Source: Imperialibacter sp. EC-SDR9 (lineage in GTDB: Bacteria; Bacteroidota; Bacteroidia; Cytophagales; Cyclobacteriaceae). Taken from it: DNA of 64,000 nt. The stretch's first letter is position 1, and each line of letters starts with the position of its first letter. Position numbers and translations under genes: made by a program. Below the pieces are notes generated by a model. It was not told the DNA's origin and did not search any database. It saw only the letters and a program-made list of their open reading frames with translations. The stretch is taken from assembly GCF_902498805.1 (NCBI RefSeq), contig NZ_LR701596.1:21489-85488 (forward strand), given 5' to 3'. Positions 24,401 through 32,685 of this stretch are shown here, one piece after another.

Positions 24401-27400
24401 GACTATTCTGTCTTTGAACCCTTCCAGAAAGGCGTCAACTGAGGCAAAAGTCTCATCGGTAGAAGCTTCGAAAATGAATCCGTCAAAAATTCCAGGGATC
24501 GTTTCCCATTCGATAGTGACTGCCGTCTGCAATAGTTCGGTGATACCTGTATTGCCTGGCAAAACCGGAGTATCGGGCGTCGTCACTATTCTAACCGCTT
24601 CCGACGAAGGTGATTGCCCTGATGCACTGTACGATCGCAGGCGAACAAAATACTCGGAGCCAGACGACAGCCCATCGATCACGAGCGCCGTTTCGCTGGC
24701 ATCAATCACTTTGGCGTTATACCCTGCGACGAAAGCTTCCGTGTCGGTGAAGGTGTTTTCGGTGGCTACGTCAAGGTAGTACCCGTCAAAAATTCCCGGC
24801 GGCGCTTCCCAGTGAATGGTGAAAGAGGTTTGTGATATCCCACTCACTCTGTCTTCTGCTGATACCGGAAAGGCAGGTGTTTCCGGCAAGGTCAGTACCT
24901 GTTTTGCCTCGGAATAGTCAGACTCTCCGTTGTTGTTATAAGCTTTCACCCTGAAGTAATAGCGAGTACCCGCTTCCAGCCCGGAAACATCAAATGTTTT
25001 GATCGATTCGCTATACGATGCTTTCAGCTGCAAAAAGTCGGGGCTTTCTGATATTTCGACGGTAAAAAGAAGAGCCCAGGCTTCTTCATAAGCGAGCTCA
25101 AATGTGGTTTGATTAACAGCAGTGGCTTCATTTACTTTGGGCGTGCCGGGCACAAAGCTTATCTCCCAAAGGTCATTCTTGAACCCATTCAATGTCTTGC
25201 CGCCATAGACCCATAAATTTTTATCGACCCCCTTAAATGCGTTGTGCCCATGCCTGGCCCCAATCACATTATTTGCACTCGCCTCCCCCCTGGTTCCGTA
25301 TTCGTCAGGCGCCTCGTTAAAGTCGGCACCGCCCATCCAGGCCCAGCCGCCCGCTTGCAGGTCATATTTCCACAAATCGCTGTACTGATTGGACCCATCG
25401 GTACCCCCAAAAAGCCAGAAGTCACCGGCATCGTCGGTCCAGGCATCGAAATTATATCTGGCAGGCGGCACATGAAGCGGGTCGGCCACTCCCTGGGAAC
25501 CGTAATATCCGTAGTCATACACCCCTTCGCTGCCGCTCATCCAGGTCCAAACACCGGTTTGAATGTCGTATTTCCATAAATCATTCATGGCGCCGATATT
25601 GCCTGCGATGTCCCAGCCAAATCCTCCGAAGACCCAAATATTCCCCTCGGGGTCGGTCCAGGCCTTTGCATAGGCTTTGGAGCCTATGGCGTTGGAGCTG
25701 GCAGGCACACCTTTTTCTCCAAAGATGCCGGGTAGCTCAGAGCTTTTGAACCCGGAAAACCAGGTCCACTTGTTGGTGGCTGGATTGTACCGCCAAAGGT
25801 CGTTGAACGTTTTGTCCCACCAGTTGCCACGTTCGGCACCACCAAATAACCATAGCATCCCCTGGGCATCCACCCAGGATGCGGCGCCGTACCTGGCTCC
25901 GGGGGAAGAGGCGCCTTCCACGCCTTTGGTACCATAAACGCCACGCTGCCCCTCCAGATTGCTTCCGTTGATCCAAGTATAGGTGTTTTCGTCAGGGTCA
26001 TATTTCCAAAGGTCATTCCGTGCCGAGGAGGGTGATTTGCCCCCAAAAAACCACAGCTGTCCGTCAGTCCCATACCAGGAGGCAGCATTGAGTCGTGGCG
26101 GAGGAATATTGGACGAGCTGCTTATTCCCTTGGCTCCGAAGTTTCCGGCGGTTTGATCCAGCAGCAGGCTCCCGCCTAGGTATTTCCAGGTTTGGGTAGA
26201 TTGATCGTATTTCCAAAGGTCATTGAAGAACCCATTTATTTTCTTGAACGGGTCGTCGGTTCCTCCAAGGCGCTCATTCACATCGTTCGTACCACCAAGC
26301 AGCCAAAGACTGCCTTCGTCGTCGACCCATTGCACGGCGCCCATTCTACCGCCGGGCGTAGGCACGTTGCCATTACCCGGCACACCATATTCCCCGCCAT
26401 TTTCCTTGATCGGCTTATCAGTACCTCCCCACCAGGTCCACTCAAGCGACGACGGAGAAAGCTGAAAGAGATCGTTGTAATACCCAAGCTCAGAGCCCCC
26501 GAAGAGCCAGAAGCTTCCATCGGTCGAAGTAAAGGCAGAGGCGTCCCTTCTTGAGCCGGGGTTATTGTCAATGTTTGCCTCTCCGAGAGAGCCGTAAATA
26601 CCTGAATTGCCTCCATAGGTGGGGCCTGCTATCCAGGTCCACTGGCCAGTGCCCGGATCAAAGCTCCAAAGGTCGTTCATCCACCAACGGAAATTGTAAT
26701 TGTCTTTTCCATGACCGCCAAAAAGCCAGAGTCTTCCATCAGCACCATGCCAGCCTGCCGCCCCGCTACGCCCACCAGGCAGGTTTGCATCGGACGGTTC
26801 GCCCAGCGTCCCGTAAACCGGATCTTCATCCGCCGTGTCGCTGCCTGCTACCCAAGTCCACTCGCCCGAGGCAGTATTGTACTTCCACAGGTCATTGAAG
26901 TACTGGTCATAGTCTTCAGAATATCCCCCAAACAGCCAGAAGTCTCCGTTGTCGTCAGTCCAGGTAACGGCATTGGCTCTGGAGCCAGGCATATTGTCGG
27001 TGCTACCCTCCCCCCGGGTACCGTAGCTGCCACCGGCTCCGCTGTAGTCTTCTCCACCCATCCAGGCCCACTCGCCTGTTGTTGAATTGTATTTCCATAG
27101 GTCATTCAGATGACCAAGGGTACCATATGCATCGTAGCCATACCCGCCAAAAATCCAGACGTTATCGTCAGCGTCAATCCAGCCGCTGGGGTAAGACCTG
27201 CCACCCGGATAGTAACCCACGCCTGCCTCACCCAGCGCCCCATATGCACCTGCTTCGTCTATGCTTTCAAGGCCTGCTACCAGTACCCATTTGTTGTTCT
27301 CCCTGTCATATTTATGAAGCGCATTGAGCTGGCCTGCCGTTGCAAAAGCGTCGTATCCGTAACCGCCAAACATCAGGAAGTCGCCATTAGAGTCGGTAAG

Positions 27401-29716
27401 CGCAGCGGCCTGTGTACGACCGCCAACACTCGATTTGGGCAGAACGGCATCATCGACCCAGTTGGAGTAGTCGCCAGCCCCCAACCCGCCGGAAACCAGC
27501 GGGAAGTCGAAGTTACTTTGTCCGATTTGGGTGACCATCCCAGAGGCAGGTATCGGCTGTAGCTCAACCAGGTCTCCCCCAGCCTGCTCACCGTCAACAT
27601 ACAGGGTAATTTGATCGAGGGTTCCGTCTGCATCGTGCGCCACCGTCACAGCCACATGATGCCAAAGGTCATCATCGAGCCGCAGGGAGTAGGCTCCCAC
27701 GGCTGCATTTAAATGTTGTTCGAAAATCAGCTGCCCGTCCAGCACGTACAGGGCGATAGCCCCCGTTTCAGCTGGTTCTGAATAGGTAGGGTTCGAGTAA
27801 GAAAAAATGGTGGCATCCTCGTCTGTTTTGAGCCACGTTTCCCATGTAAAATCCGATTGGTACTGATTGACGTTCGGAACTGACACATAGTCGTCGATGC
27901 CATCGAAGGATAATACATACTCGCTGTTGGTGAAAATAGAGATATTGTCAATGGCTATCCCTGCGAGCTCTTCAGCACAACATCCGTCGGTTAAGAAAAT
28001 GAACCGAAAATAAACCTCGGGCTCATAGTTATACTTGTTCAGGTCATGGTATACGGTACGCCACCCGTCACTGTAGTGCCAGCCCTCTTCATCAAACAAC
28101 CCGCTCACGCCATCGTACCAGTTGACACCCGTAGATGAGCTGCCTATCCTCTCCCAGTTAACCCCATCCAGACTCCCCTCCAGCCACAACACGTCGTCGT
28201 GGCCATACAGCTCGGTATAGAGATCAAATGAAATATAAGCGTAAGGAGTGGTGCTAAAGTCGAACAGCTGAGAGGTCAGATAGAAGGTGCCGTCGAGGTT
28301 GGTAGCGTCTCCATCGAGGTCTGTCACCCAGGAGTTGTCAAAATCAGGCGGGATGCCATTGGTCGGCACTCCCCATTCGAATCCATCGGAAGGACCGGAG
28401 GCAGACCAGTCTCCCCCACCGAGCTCAAAATCGTCGGAGTAGACGCCGACAAGGTTATTTGTAAAGAAGGGAGAAATTGCGTCTTCCAGATAGTTGGAGG
28501 CGTCACCCATCAGAGTAAAATTATTTAATGTGCCATGGTTAGCGTTGATCGAATGATCATTAACGGAACCGTGGAAGGTATTGTCTCCGCCGGCGCTTCC
28601 CTGCCTGAAGTCGTAGTATACCAGGAGTCCGGGATCTCCAGGATCTGCCGTGGTCATCTCGGCCTCTATATCAGCAGCCGACTTGGCCACGCTCCAAATT
28701 TTGGAGAAGGTGACTTCACCGCTCAGGTTGGGGTATTTGATAAACTCATACAGTGTGCCGTCGTTGCCATTTGAGGTGGCATCATAAACTTCCACCTCCG
28801 TCTGATTGTCGTCGTTGGGTATTCCCTGATCAAATGCATAATAAACCACGAGATCATCTTCACTTCCCGTTAGCCTTTCCACCAGATTGCTTTGAATTTC
28901 AGACGCCGTCCTCACCACTTCCCATACCCGAAAATTATCAAAGACCGCATCCAGGGCACCATTAAAGCCGTTGCCAAGCTTGGTCACATAGGTGCTGGTG
29001 GGCCCATTAGGCACCAGCTGATCAAAATTCTTTAAGAAGGAAGCCTCCTCGGTACCGTCGACGAACAGCGTAACAAGTTCCTGGTTACCAGACTGGTTTG
29101 CCTTGAAGGTTAGCGCCAGGTGGTGCCATTGCCCGTCGTCAATTCTGGTGAAAGATTGAGCATAATTGTCACCAAAATTTTCCGTAAATGCCCTGGCGTA
29201 ACCGTTATTGATGGTAAGAGAAATATTACCGACTCCAGAGCAGCACTCATCTTTAGTGGACTCGGCGTACTCCAGTACAGTGCCCTCCTCTGACTCCGTT
29301 TTTATCCACACCTCCCAGGTAAAATCTGTGCTATAGTCCTTGAACCCGGTCATTTCGACAACATCGTCGATGCCGTCGAACCGCAGCGACAGGTCGGCCT
29401 CGTAGTCAGCGACGGCTCCGCTGTAGTTGGCGCCATGCATCCAGGTCCATTCTTTTTCCCTGGGAGAATACCTCCACATGTCGTTGAAATACCCCTCTAT
29501 TCCGTTTTTGTCGTAACCGGCACCGCCAAATAGCCAGAAGTTACCCTCTTCGTCGGTCCATGAAGCGCTATTTTCTCTGGCGCCTATGCCTGATGTTTGA
29601 ATGACTGAAGCCTTTGATGGTTCGGCGTTTCCTCCGGCCCATTTGTACAGCGGGGTTTGAGCCAGCACTACCTGACTCAAAAGCAAGGAGATAAGAATTG
29701 GAAATGTCTTTTTCAT
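21494..29716 (-). CDS. Giant kelch/LamG/fibronectin-III surface protein with type IX secretion tail
   Basis: 2740 residues, signal peptide MKKTFPILISLLLSQVVLAQ. Order: a first kelch-like unit (about 45-100), LamG-like domain (about 105-400, possibly two), a beta domain with a CUB/MAM look (about 420-590), LamG-like domain (about 599-745), eleven kelch-like repeats (about 760-1510; pattern W/F-x-FGG ... NDLWKY ... WTW), seven fibronectin-III-like repeats (about 1525-2200, each with an ISQTSxxxxW motif), an unassigned region, and a C-terminal sorting domain (about 2650-2740, AYPNPATRYTTI ... GLYIYQLVI). The tail predicts export by the type IX system and anchoring or release at the surface. It lies between a small membrane-anchored protein and a caspase-like protease. 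Confidence 0.9.
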   Translation of the reverse strand: MKKTFPILISLLLSQVVLAQTPLYKWAGGNAEPSKASVIQTSGIGARENSASWTDEEGNFWLFGGAGYDKNGIEGYFNDMWRYSPREKEWTWMHGANYSGAVADYEADLSLRFDGIDDVVEMTGFKDYSTDFTWEVWIKTESEEGTVLEYAESTKDECCSGVGNISLTINNGYARAFTENFGDNYAQSFTRIDDGQWHHLALTFKANQSGNQELVTLFVDGTEEASFLKNFDQLVPNGPTSTYVTKLGNGFNGALDAVFDNFRVWEVVRTASEIQSNLVERLTGSEDDLVVYYAFDQGIPNDDNQTEVEVYDATSNGNDGTLYEFIKYPNLSGEVTFSKIWSVAKSAADIEAEMTTADPGDPGLLVYYDFRQGSAGGDNTFHGSVNDHSINANHGTLNNFTLMGDASNYLEDAISPFFTNNLVGVYSDDFELGGGDWSASGPSDGFEWGVPTNGIPPDFDNSWVTDLDGDATNLDGTFYLTSQLFDFSTTPYAYISFDLYTELYGHDDVLWLEGSLDGVNWERIGSSSTGVNWYDGVSGLFDEEGWHYSDGWRTVYHDLNKYNYEPEVYFRFIFLTDGCCAEELAGIAIDNISIFTNSEYVLSFDGIDDYVSVPNVNQYQSDFTWETWLKTDEDATIFSYSNPTYSEPAETGAIALYVLDGQLIFEQHLNAAVGAYSLRLDDDLWHHVAVTVAHDADGTLDQITLYVDGEQAGGDLVELQPIPASGMVTQIGQSNFDFPLVSGGLGAGDYSNWVDDAVLPKSSVGGRTQAAALTDSNGDFLMFGGYGYDAFATAGQLNALHKYDRENNKWVLVAGLESIDEAGAYGALGEAGVGYYPGGRSYPSGWIDADDNVWIFGGYGYDAYGTLGHLNDLWKYNSTTGEWAWMGGEDYSGAGGSYGTRGEGSTDNMPGSRANAVTWTDDNGDFWLFGGYSEDYDQYFNDLWKYNTASGEWTWVAGSDTADEDPVYGTLGEPSDANLPGGRSGAAGWHGADGRLWLFGGHGKDNYNFRWWMNDLWSFDPGTGQWTWIAGPTYGGNSGIYGSLGEANIDNNPGSRRDASAFTSTDGSFWLFGGSELGYYNDLFQLSPSSLEWTWWGGTDKPIKENGGEYGVPGNGNVPTPGGRMGAVQWVDDEGSLWLLGGTNDVNERLGGTDDPFKKINGFFNDLWKYDQSTQTWKYLGGSLLLDQTAGNFGAKGISSSSNIPPPRLNAASWYGTDGQLWFFGGKSPSSARNDLWKYDPDENTYTWINGSNLEGQRGVYGTKGVEGASSPGARYGAASWVDAQGMLWLFGGAERGNWWDKTFNDLWRYNPATNKWTWFSGFKSSELPGIFGEKGVPASSNAIGSKAYAKAWTDPEGNIWVFGGFGWDIAGNIGAMNDLWKYDIQTGVWTWMSGSEGVYDYGYYGSQGVADPLHVPPARYNFDAWTDDAGDFWLFGGTDGSNQYSDLWKYDLQAGGWAWMGGADFNEAPDEYGTRGEASANNVIGARHGHNAFKGVDKNLWVYGGKTLNGFKNDLWEISFVPGTPKVNEATAVNQTTFELAYEEAWALLFTVEISESPDFLQLKASYSESIKTFDVSGLEAGTRYYFRVKAYNNNGESDYSEAKQVLTLPETPAFPVSAEDRVSGISQTSFTIHWEAPPGIFDGYYLDVATENTFTDTEAFVAGYNAKVIDASETALVIDGLSSGSEYFVRLRSYSASGQSPSSEAVRIVTTPDTPVLPGNTGITELLQTAVTIEWETIPGIFDGFIFEASTDETFASVDAFLEGFKDRIVAKTTLSESLTGLQPGSRYYVRIFAYNESGYSDATETVTVLTLPATPIFTGSGFLTDISQTSAKLKWSVVPEILSGYQLEVSTDFNFTNAAFALSGYGSGGNLKNIHKDTVFHQLTILEAGKTYFARVRAYNSSGHSPYSNVITIRSIPKAPVLNAANNITQVSAILSWSVPEEASSYLVDLNTSADFESPTAVLVDFPSAVPFYSLDKLLPGQIYHVRVQSVNASGKSGQGTTPDYGVTSFITIPHAPVLRSPANITQAGATMSWPAVKGALGYEVDVSGNGFQTLVSEFNALPVTDTVVVVSGLEAGKVFQVRVRSTNESGKSPVSNIQSVLMVPPTPIARDASTVTPTSFRANWDPVSGATAYLLEVSGDDFATLVFQDTVLTASPVNITDLAEADVFGYRVRSANESGVSPYSNVVTVSLSPPPLPLAINNLSFSATYKKGQQHSLVKVTATGGSGELASRLTYRGIAGTEWSQPQSMVRDINDDFIFTVTPDLLDALGLEFEIEVSESDGVTSIFRRENFIFWEFDDAQSDTIPLTAFGGKKSDWQMFSIPYALKDNLIETIFNEAGALRYKVDWRILHFQSDGAGGGKYVDKGEGINRIETGKGYWFNAVKPIKINIGPGQVNGEIPFQISLVKGWNQIGNPFNVPISWEETIESNNLSGLVESLKTFDNASQAFVSGDIVEPFSGGFVWAEENTSAQIYPFNGAVGGRLTGTQRSEIAESNIDGPSWMVALSVNDGSTARSVGGFGMHQEALPGKDVFDKMLLPRFVFYDELYTQHGDYFYPWFATDIVATSESHVWEFSFRSNSGANQVELLWDNESFKHQTAALYLLDKTSGNLLDMKKHNKFRATLTEGAAGFEVYYQADGRLPAFNHLILGTAYPNPATRYTTIPVLLPAGPQRDIHLDIFDLNGSRVKRVAEGTFSPGFYEFEWEFDQQDVPGGLYIYQLVIENSDMAPLQKKLLIR

Positions 29717-29721
29717 GGCCG

Positions 29722-30465
29722 TTAACGGGTTGGAACCCCTGGGGCGGGAATAATCGGATCTTCCTGAGTAAGCTGGTCAATCAGCAGGCCGGTAGCCACG
29801 CCAACCGTGAAAAAAACTCCAAGCTTCAGCGCCAGCGGAACTTTGCGTCTTATGGTGAATTCTTCAGTAAAAACCACCTCATCCCGGTTTCGCTTATCAC
29901 TTATCTTCAGCCGGTAGTCTTTGCCGGGCTTCACCTTGACTGGTAAGATCAGCTTGGTATTCCCAACGTTGGGACGCTCCTCCAGCACCGCCACCTTGTT
30001 TTCCCCTTTATACAGCTCGAAGTTGAGAACGTTGTCGCCACGTCCGCCCGACCACACCAGATCATACGGCTTACCTCTCTTCAGTTCCTTGTAATCGTCA
30101 AATCCGTCGAGAAAAATAAAAGGAACGTAGACACTGCCCTTCAGCTCAAACGCCAGCTGCCCAACAAAGTCTTCACCGAATTCCTCCTTTGGTTTCCAGA
30201 CGATTTTCTTATTTCCTCCCACCGAAAGGTTGACTCCAACATCGCCAGACACCTTTTCCAGGGGTTGAATAAAGTTGTCCTGAGATGAATAAAGGAAAAG
30301 AGCATACTTCCTCTCAAGGATATCATCCTTGAGGTCGTAGTTGATGATCGCCTCGTTATCTTTTAGCTGAATTTTGGTAATTACTACCTCCTGTGCGCTC
30401 AGGTAGTGGAGAAGAGAGCACTGTAGCATGACGAATCCCACAAACCTGCGAAATACTCTGGCCAT
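29722..30465 (-). CDS. Secreted protein with C-terminal membrane anchor, partner of the giant surface protein
   Basis: 247 residues, hydrophobic N-terminal signal, beta-rich body (VVITKIQLKDNEAIINYDLKDD, KRGKPYDLVWSGGRGDNVLNFELYKG) and one C-terminal transmembrane segment (ALKLGVFFTVGVATGLLIDQL) followed by a short tail. The stretch around 110-190 resembles Ig-like envelope domains in gliding bacteria that begin with a GDNV-like loop. Only 5 bases separate its stop from the giant protein start, so it is the first gene of the operon and could tether or present the complex. I do not recognise a named family. Confidence 0.7.
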   Translation of the reverse strand: MARVFRRFVGFVMLQCSLLHYLSAQEVVITKIQLKDNEAIINYDLKDDILERKYALFLYSSQDNFIQPLEKVSGDVGVNLSVGGNKKIVWKPKEEFGEDFVGQLAFELKGSVYVPFIFLDGFDDYKELKRGKPYDLVWSGGRGDNVLNFELYKGENKVAVLEERPNVGNTKLILPVKVKPGKDYRLKISDKRNRDEVVFTEEFTIRRKVPLALKLGVFFTVGVATGLLIDQLTQEDPIIPAPGVPTR

Positions 30466-30810
30466 ACATTTTATCGAAAAGAAAGTCGAATGATCCTCCT
30501 GTCCCGTTCTGCTCTCAAAAAAATGGACGAAATAAAAAATGAGCAGTTGACGAAACGGTCTGACTGGAATTATCGAAAATTGAGCATAACTAACTGAAAA
30601 AGCAATACTTATTAGCAGGTATATTTACAGACCCCAGCATAGAGAGAACTGCCTGGCGTGGGCAGCATTTTTAAAAGCTGCCACCAGGCTCATGTGGGTG
30701 CGAAAGAGGCTGCGGTGTAATAAACGATTGGACAAATGACCGGAATAGATTGACAATTGCGTTGTTAACCCAGTCACCTCAACCCTTATATTTCTGACCT
30801 ATCACGCCTC
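30466..30810. other. Intergenic gap with operon promoter
   Basis: 345 bases without a gene. It must hold the promoter of the minus-strand giant-protein operon. A 6-base hairpin GGCAGC/GCTGCC (30661-30682, A/T-rich loop) is the only structure I see. Confidence 0.4.
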
Positions 30811-32685
30811 TCACTTCCTCAACTCCAAAAAGTCCTTCAGTCTCCCCTCAGTATCATACATCTTGAACGATAGGCTTCCGCCATTCACCCCAACGATGCA
30901 ATAGTGATGGCCACGGTACGTCTTGGCGCTGAACCAGGCCCGGGTAGGGGCGAAGTCCTCGAGGTTGCCACCGGCGCCGCCGGCTTGGATGTACACCACG
31001 CCATTTTGCTCGCTTACTTTATTGGCTTCGATAGGCATCGTGCGCTGGTAGGTGTGCAAATGGCCAAAGAAGACCATGTCCACACCATATTTTTCATACA
31101 GTGGCACTATCTCTCTCACCTTTTTGTCCCCCAGGTCGGTAGGGCCTTCCCAGCTGTTGCCATAGTCGTCTTCATCGGCAGAGTATGGAGCGTGGTGGTG
31201 AGCCACAAACTTCCATTTGGCAGTAGACGCCTTAAGTCTTTCCTCCAGCCACACATACTGCTTTTTGCAGGGCGCAAATTCGTCTCTTTGGTTACTGTTG
31301 AGCATGAAAAACTCTGCATTGCCATAAGTGAAGGAGTAGAATCCTTCAGGCTCGGGCAGCACATGGTACTGATTGTACCAGTACAGATCCGATTCGCCGT
31401 TGCCTGCTACCGGAAACACCGGCACCCGGCTGGTAAGCTGTGTCATGGCTGCGAAGTATTCGTAGTTCCATTCAAACTTATGATGCTCCTGACCACCATC
31501 TGTCAGGTCACCCACGATCATCAAAAAGTTAGGGCGCTCATCCCACAGCATTTTGGCCACCCGGTCGTTCACGTGAGGCCTGGCTTCCGTATCCCCAATG
31601 ATACCGAACGCAAATGGAGCATCAGGTTCAACGGCCGTAGCAAAAGTTAGCACACCAGATTCCATTTCCTGGCCGTCTTCGGCTGCCACTTTCACATTAT
31701 AAAAGTAGGTGGTGCCTGGCTTCAAATTGTCCAATGTCAGCTCCTGTATGTATCTCCCTTCAGCGGCAGGGCCCTCCTTTTTTAAGCTCGCCACAGGCAA
31801 TTCTTTCTTTTGTTTCAAAGGCAGCGACTCACCATATTCCACAACGGCCCTTGTCGGCCTGTCTGTTTCCCACAACACATTGATGCTGGAGGTGGTGGCA
31901 TAGTTCAGGTAAGGCCCGGCATTAAAATGAAACGTATCGGGCCAAAGCTTCCCTTCTTCTACGTGCTTTTGAAGGTAAGCATAACGTTGCTTGATTTCGG
32001 AGACGTTGAGTGAGCGGTTGTACAGCCTGAAGTTCTTCAGCAGGTTGCCCAGCTGCATGTACGGCTCGTTGTGCATGTAGGAAGCCAATTCCAGCTCCTT
32101 GTCCTGCATCAGTCCAGCCATGACCCCTACCTTTTGCTCACCCAGCAGCTCTCCGTTCAGGTAGAGTTTCATAGAACTTCCGTCGTACACCCCCACCAGG
32201 TGTCCCCAGTGGTTTTTCCAGCCTCTTGCCTTTATCTCGTGGCTGACAACAGCTGCAAAGGGCTCCTTTTCTGGCTTCAGAGAAAATATAATCTCTCTTT
32301 CGTACAGTCCCAGCAACCATTGCGGCTCCGCTCCGGTGTACTTAGGCTTCACAGCGGCCAGCATTCCCACCGGTTGGTTCACATGGTTCACCAGCCAGCA
32401 TTCAACTGTAAAAGCAGCAGTCGGCAGTTGATTTTGAGACAAAATACCAGCCAGCCTCTGGGTGGGTTCCTCTCCTTTCAGCACAAGCGGGATGCTGCGG
32501 CTATCCACATTGGCAAACACCGACTCCGGTGCTTTGGGCTGATTGCCGGGCGTGTTGTATGCCCTTACCGGCAAAGCATACTCGGGCCACAGCCACCAGT
32601 CGCCAAGAAGCCCGTTTTTAACATCCTGTGCCAGACCAACGGCGGTCTGCAAGGTAAACATGAGGAGAAGGAGGCAGTATTTCAT
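30811..32685 (-). CDS. Secreted metallophosphoesterase with LamG and purple-acid-phosphatase-type N-terminal domains
   Basis: 624 residues with signal peptide (MKYCLLLLMFTLQTAVGLAQ). A LamG/concanavalin-like domain (about 60-240) is followed by a FN3-like domain typical of purple acid phosphatases (about 255-345; YATTSSINVLWETDRPTRAVVEYG) and a calcineurin-like phosphoesterase domain (about 350-600) with motifs GDTEARP, VGDLTDGG, GNGESD (variant of GNHE, with the Asn kept), HHHAPYS and GHLHTYQR. It is last of the susC-susD-phosphatase unit and its start overlaps the upstream phosphoesterase by four bases. It probably releases phosphate from organic esters outside the cell. Confidence 0.88.
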   Translation of the reverse strand: MKYCLLLLMFTLQTAVGLAQDVKNGLLGDWWLWPEYALPVRAYNTPGNQPKAPESVFANVDSRSIPLVLKGEEPTQRLAGILSQNQLPTAAFTVECWLVNHVNQPVGMLAAVKPKYTGAEPQWLLGLYEREIIFSLKPEKEPFAAVVSHEIKARGWKNHWGHLVGVYDGSSMKLYLNGELLGEQKVGVMAGLMQDKELELASYMHNEPYMQLGNLLKNFRLYNRSLNVSEIKQRYAYLQKHVEEGKLWPDTFHFNAGPYLNYATTSSINVLWETDRPTRAVVEYGESLPLKQKKELPVASLKKEGPAAEGRYIQELTLDNLKPGTTYFYNVKVAAEDGQEMESGVLTFATAVEPDAPFAFGIIGDTEARPHVNDRVAKMLWDERPNFLMIVGDLTDGGQEHHKFEWNYEYFAAMTQLTSRVPVFPVAGNGESDLYWYNQYHVLPEPEGFYSFTYGNAEFFMLNSNQRDEFAPCKKQYVWLEERLKASTAKWKFVAHHHAPYSADEDDYGNSWEGPTDLGDKKVREIVPLYEKYGVDMVFFGHLHTYQRTMPIEANKVSEQNGVVYIQAGGAGGNLEDFAPTRAWFSAKTYRGHHYCIVGVNGGSLSFKMYDTEGRLKDFLELRK

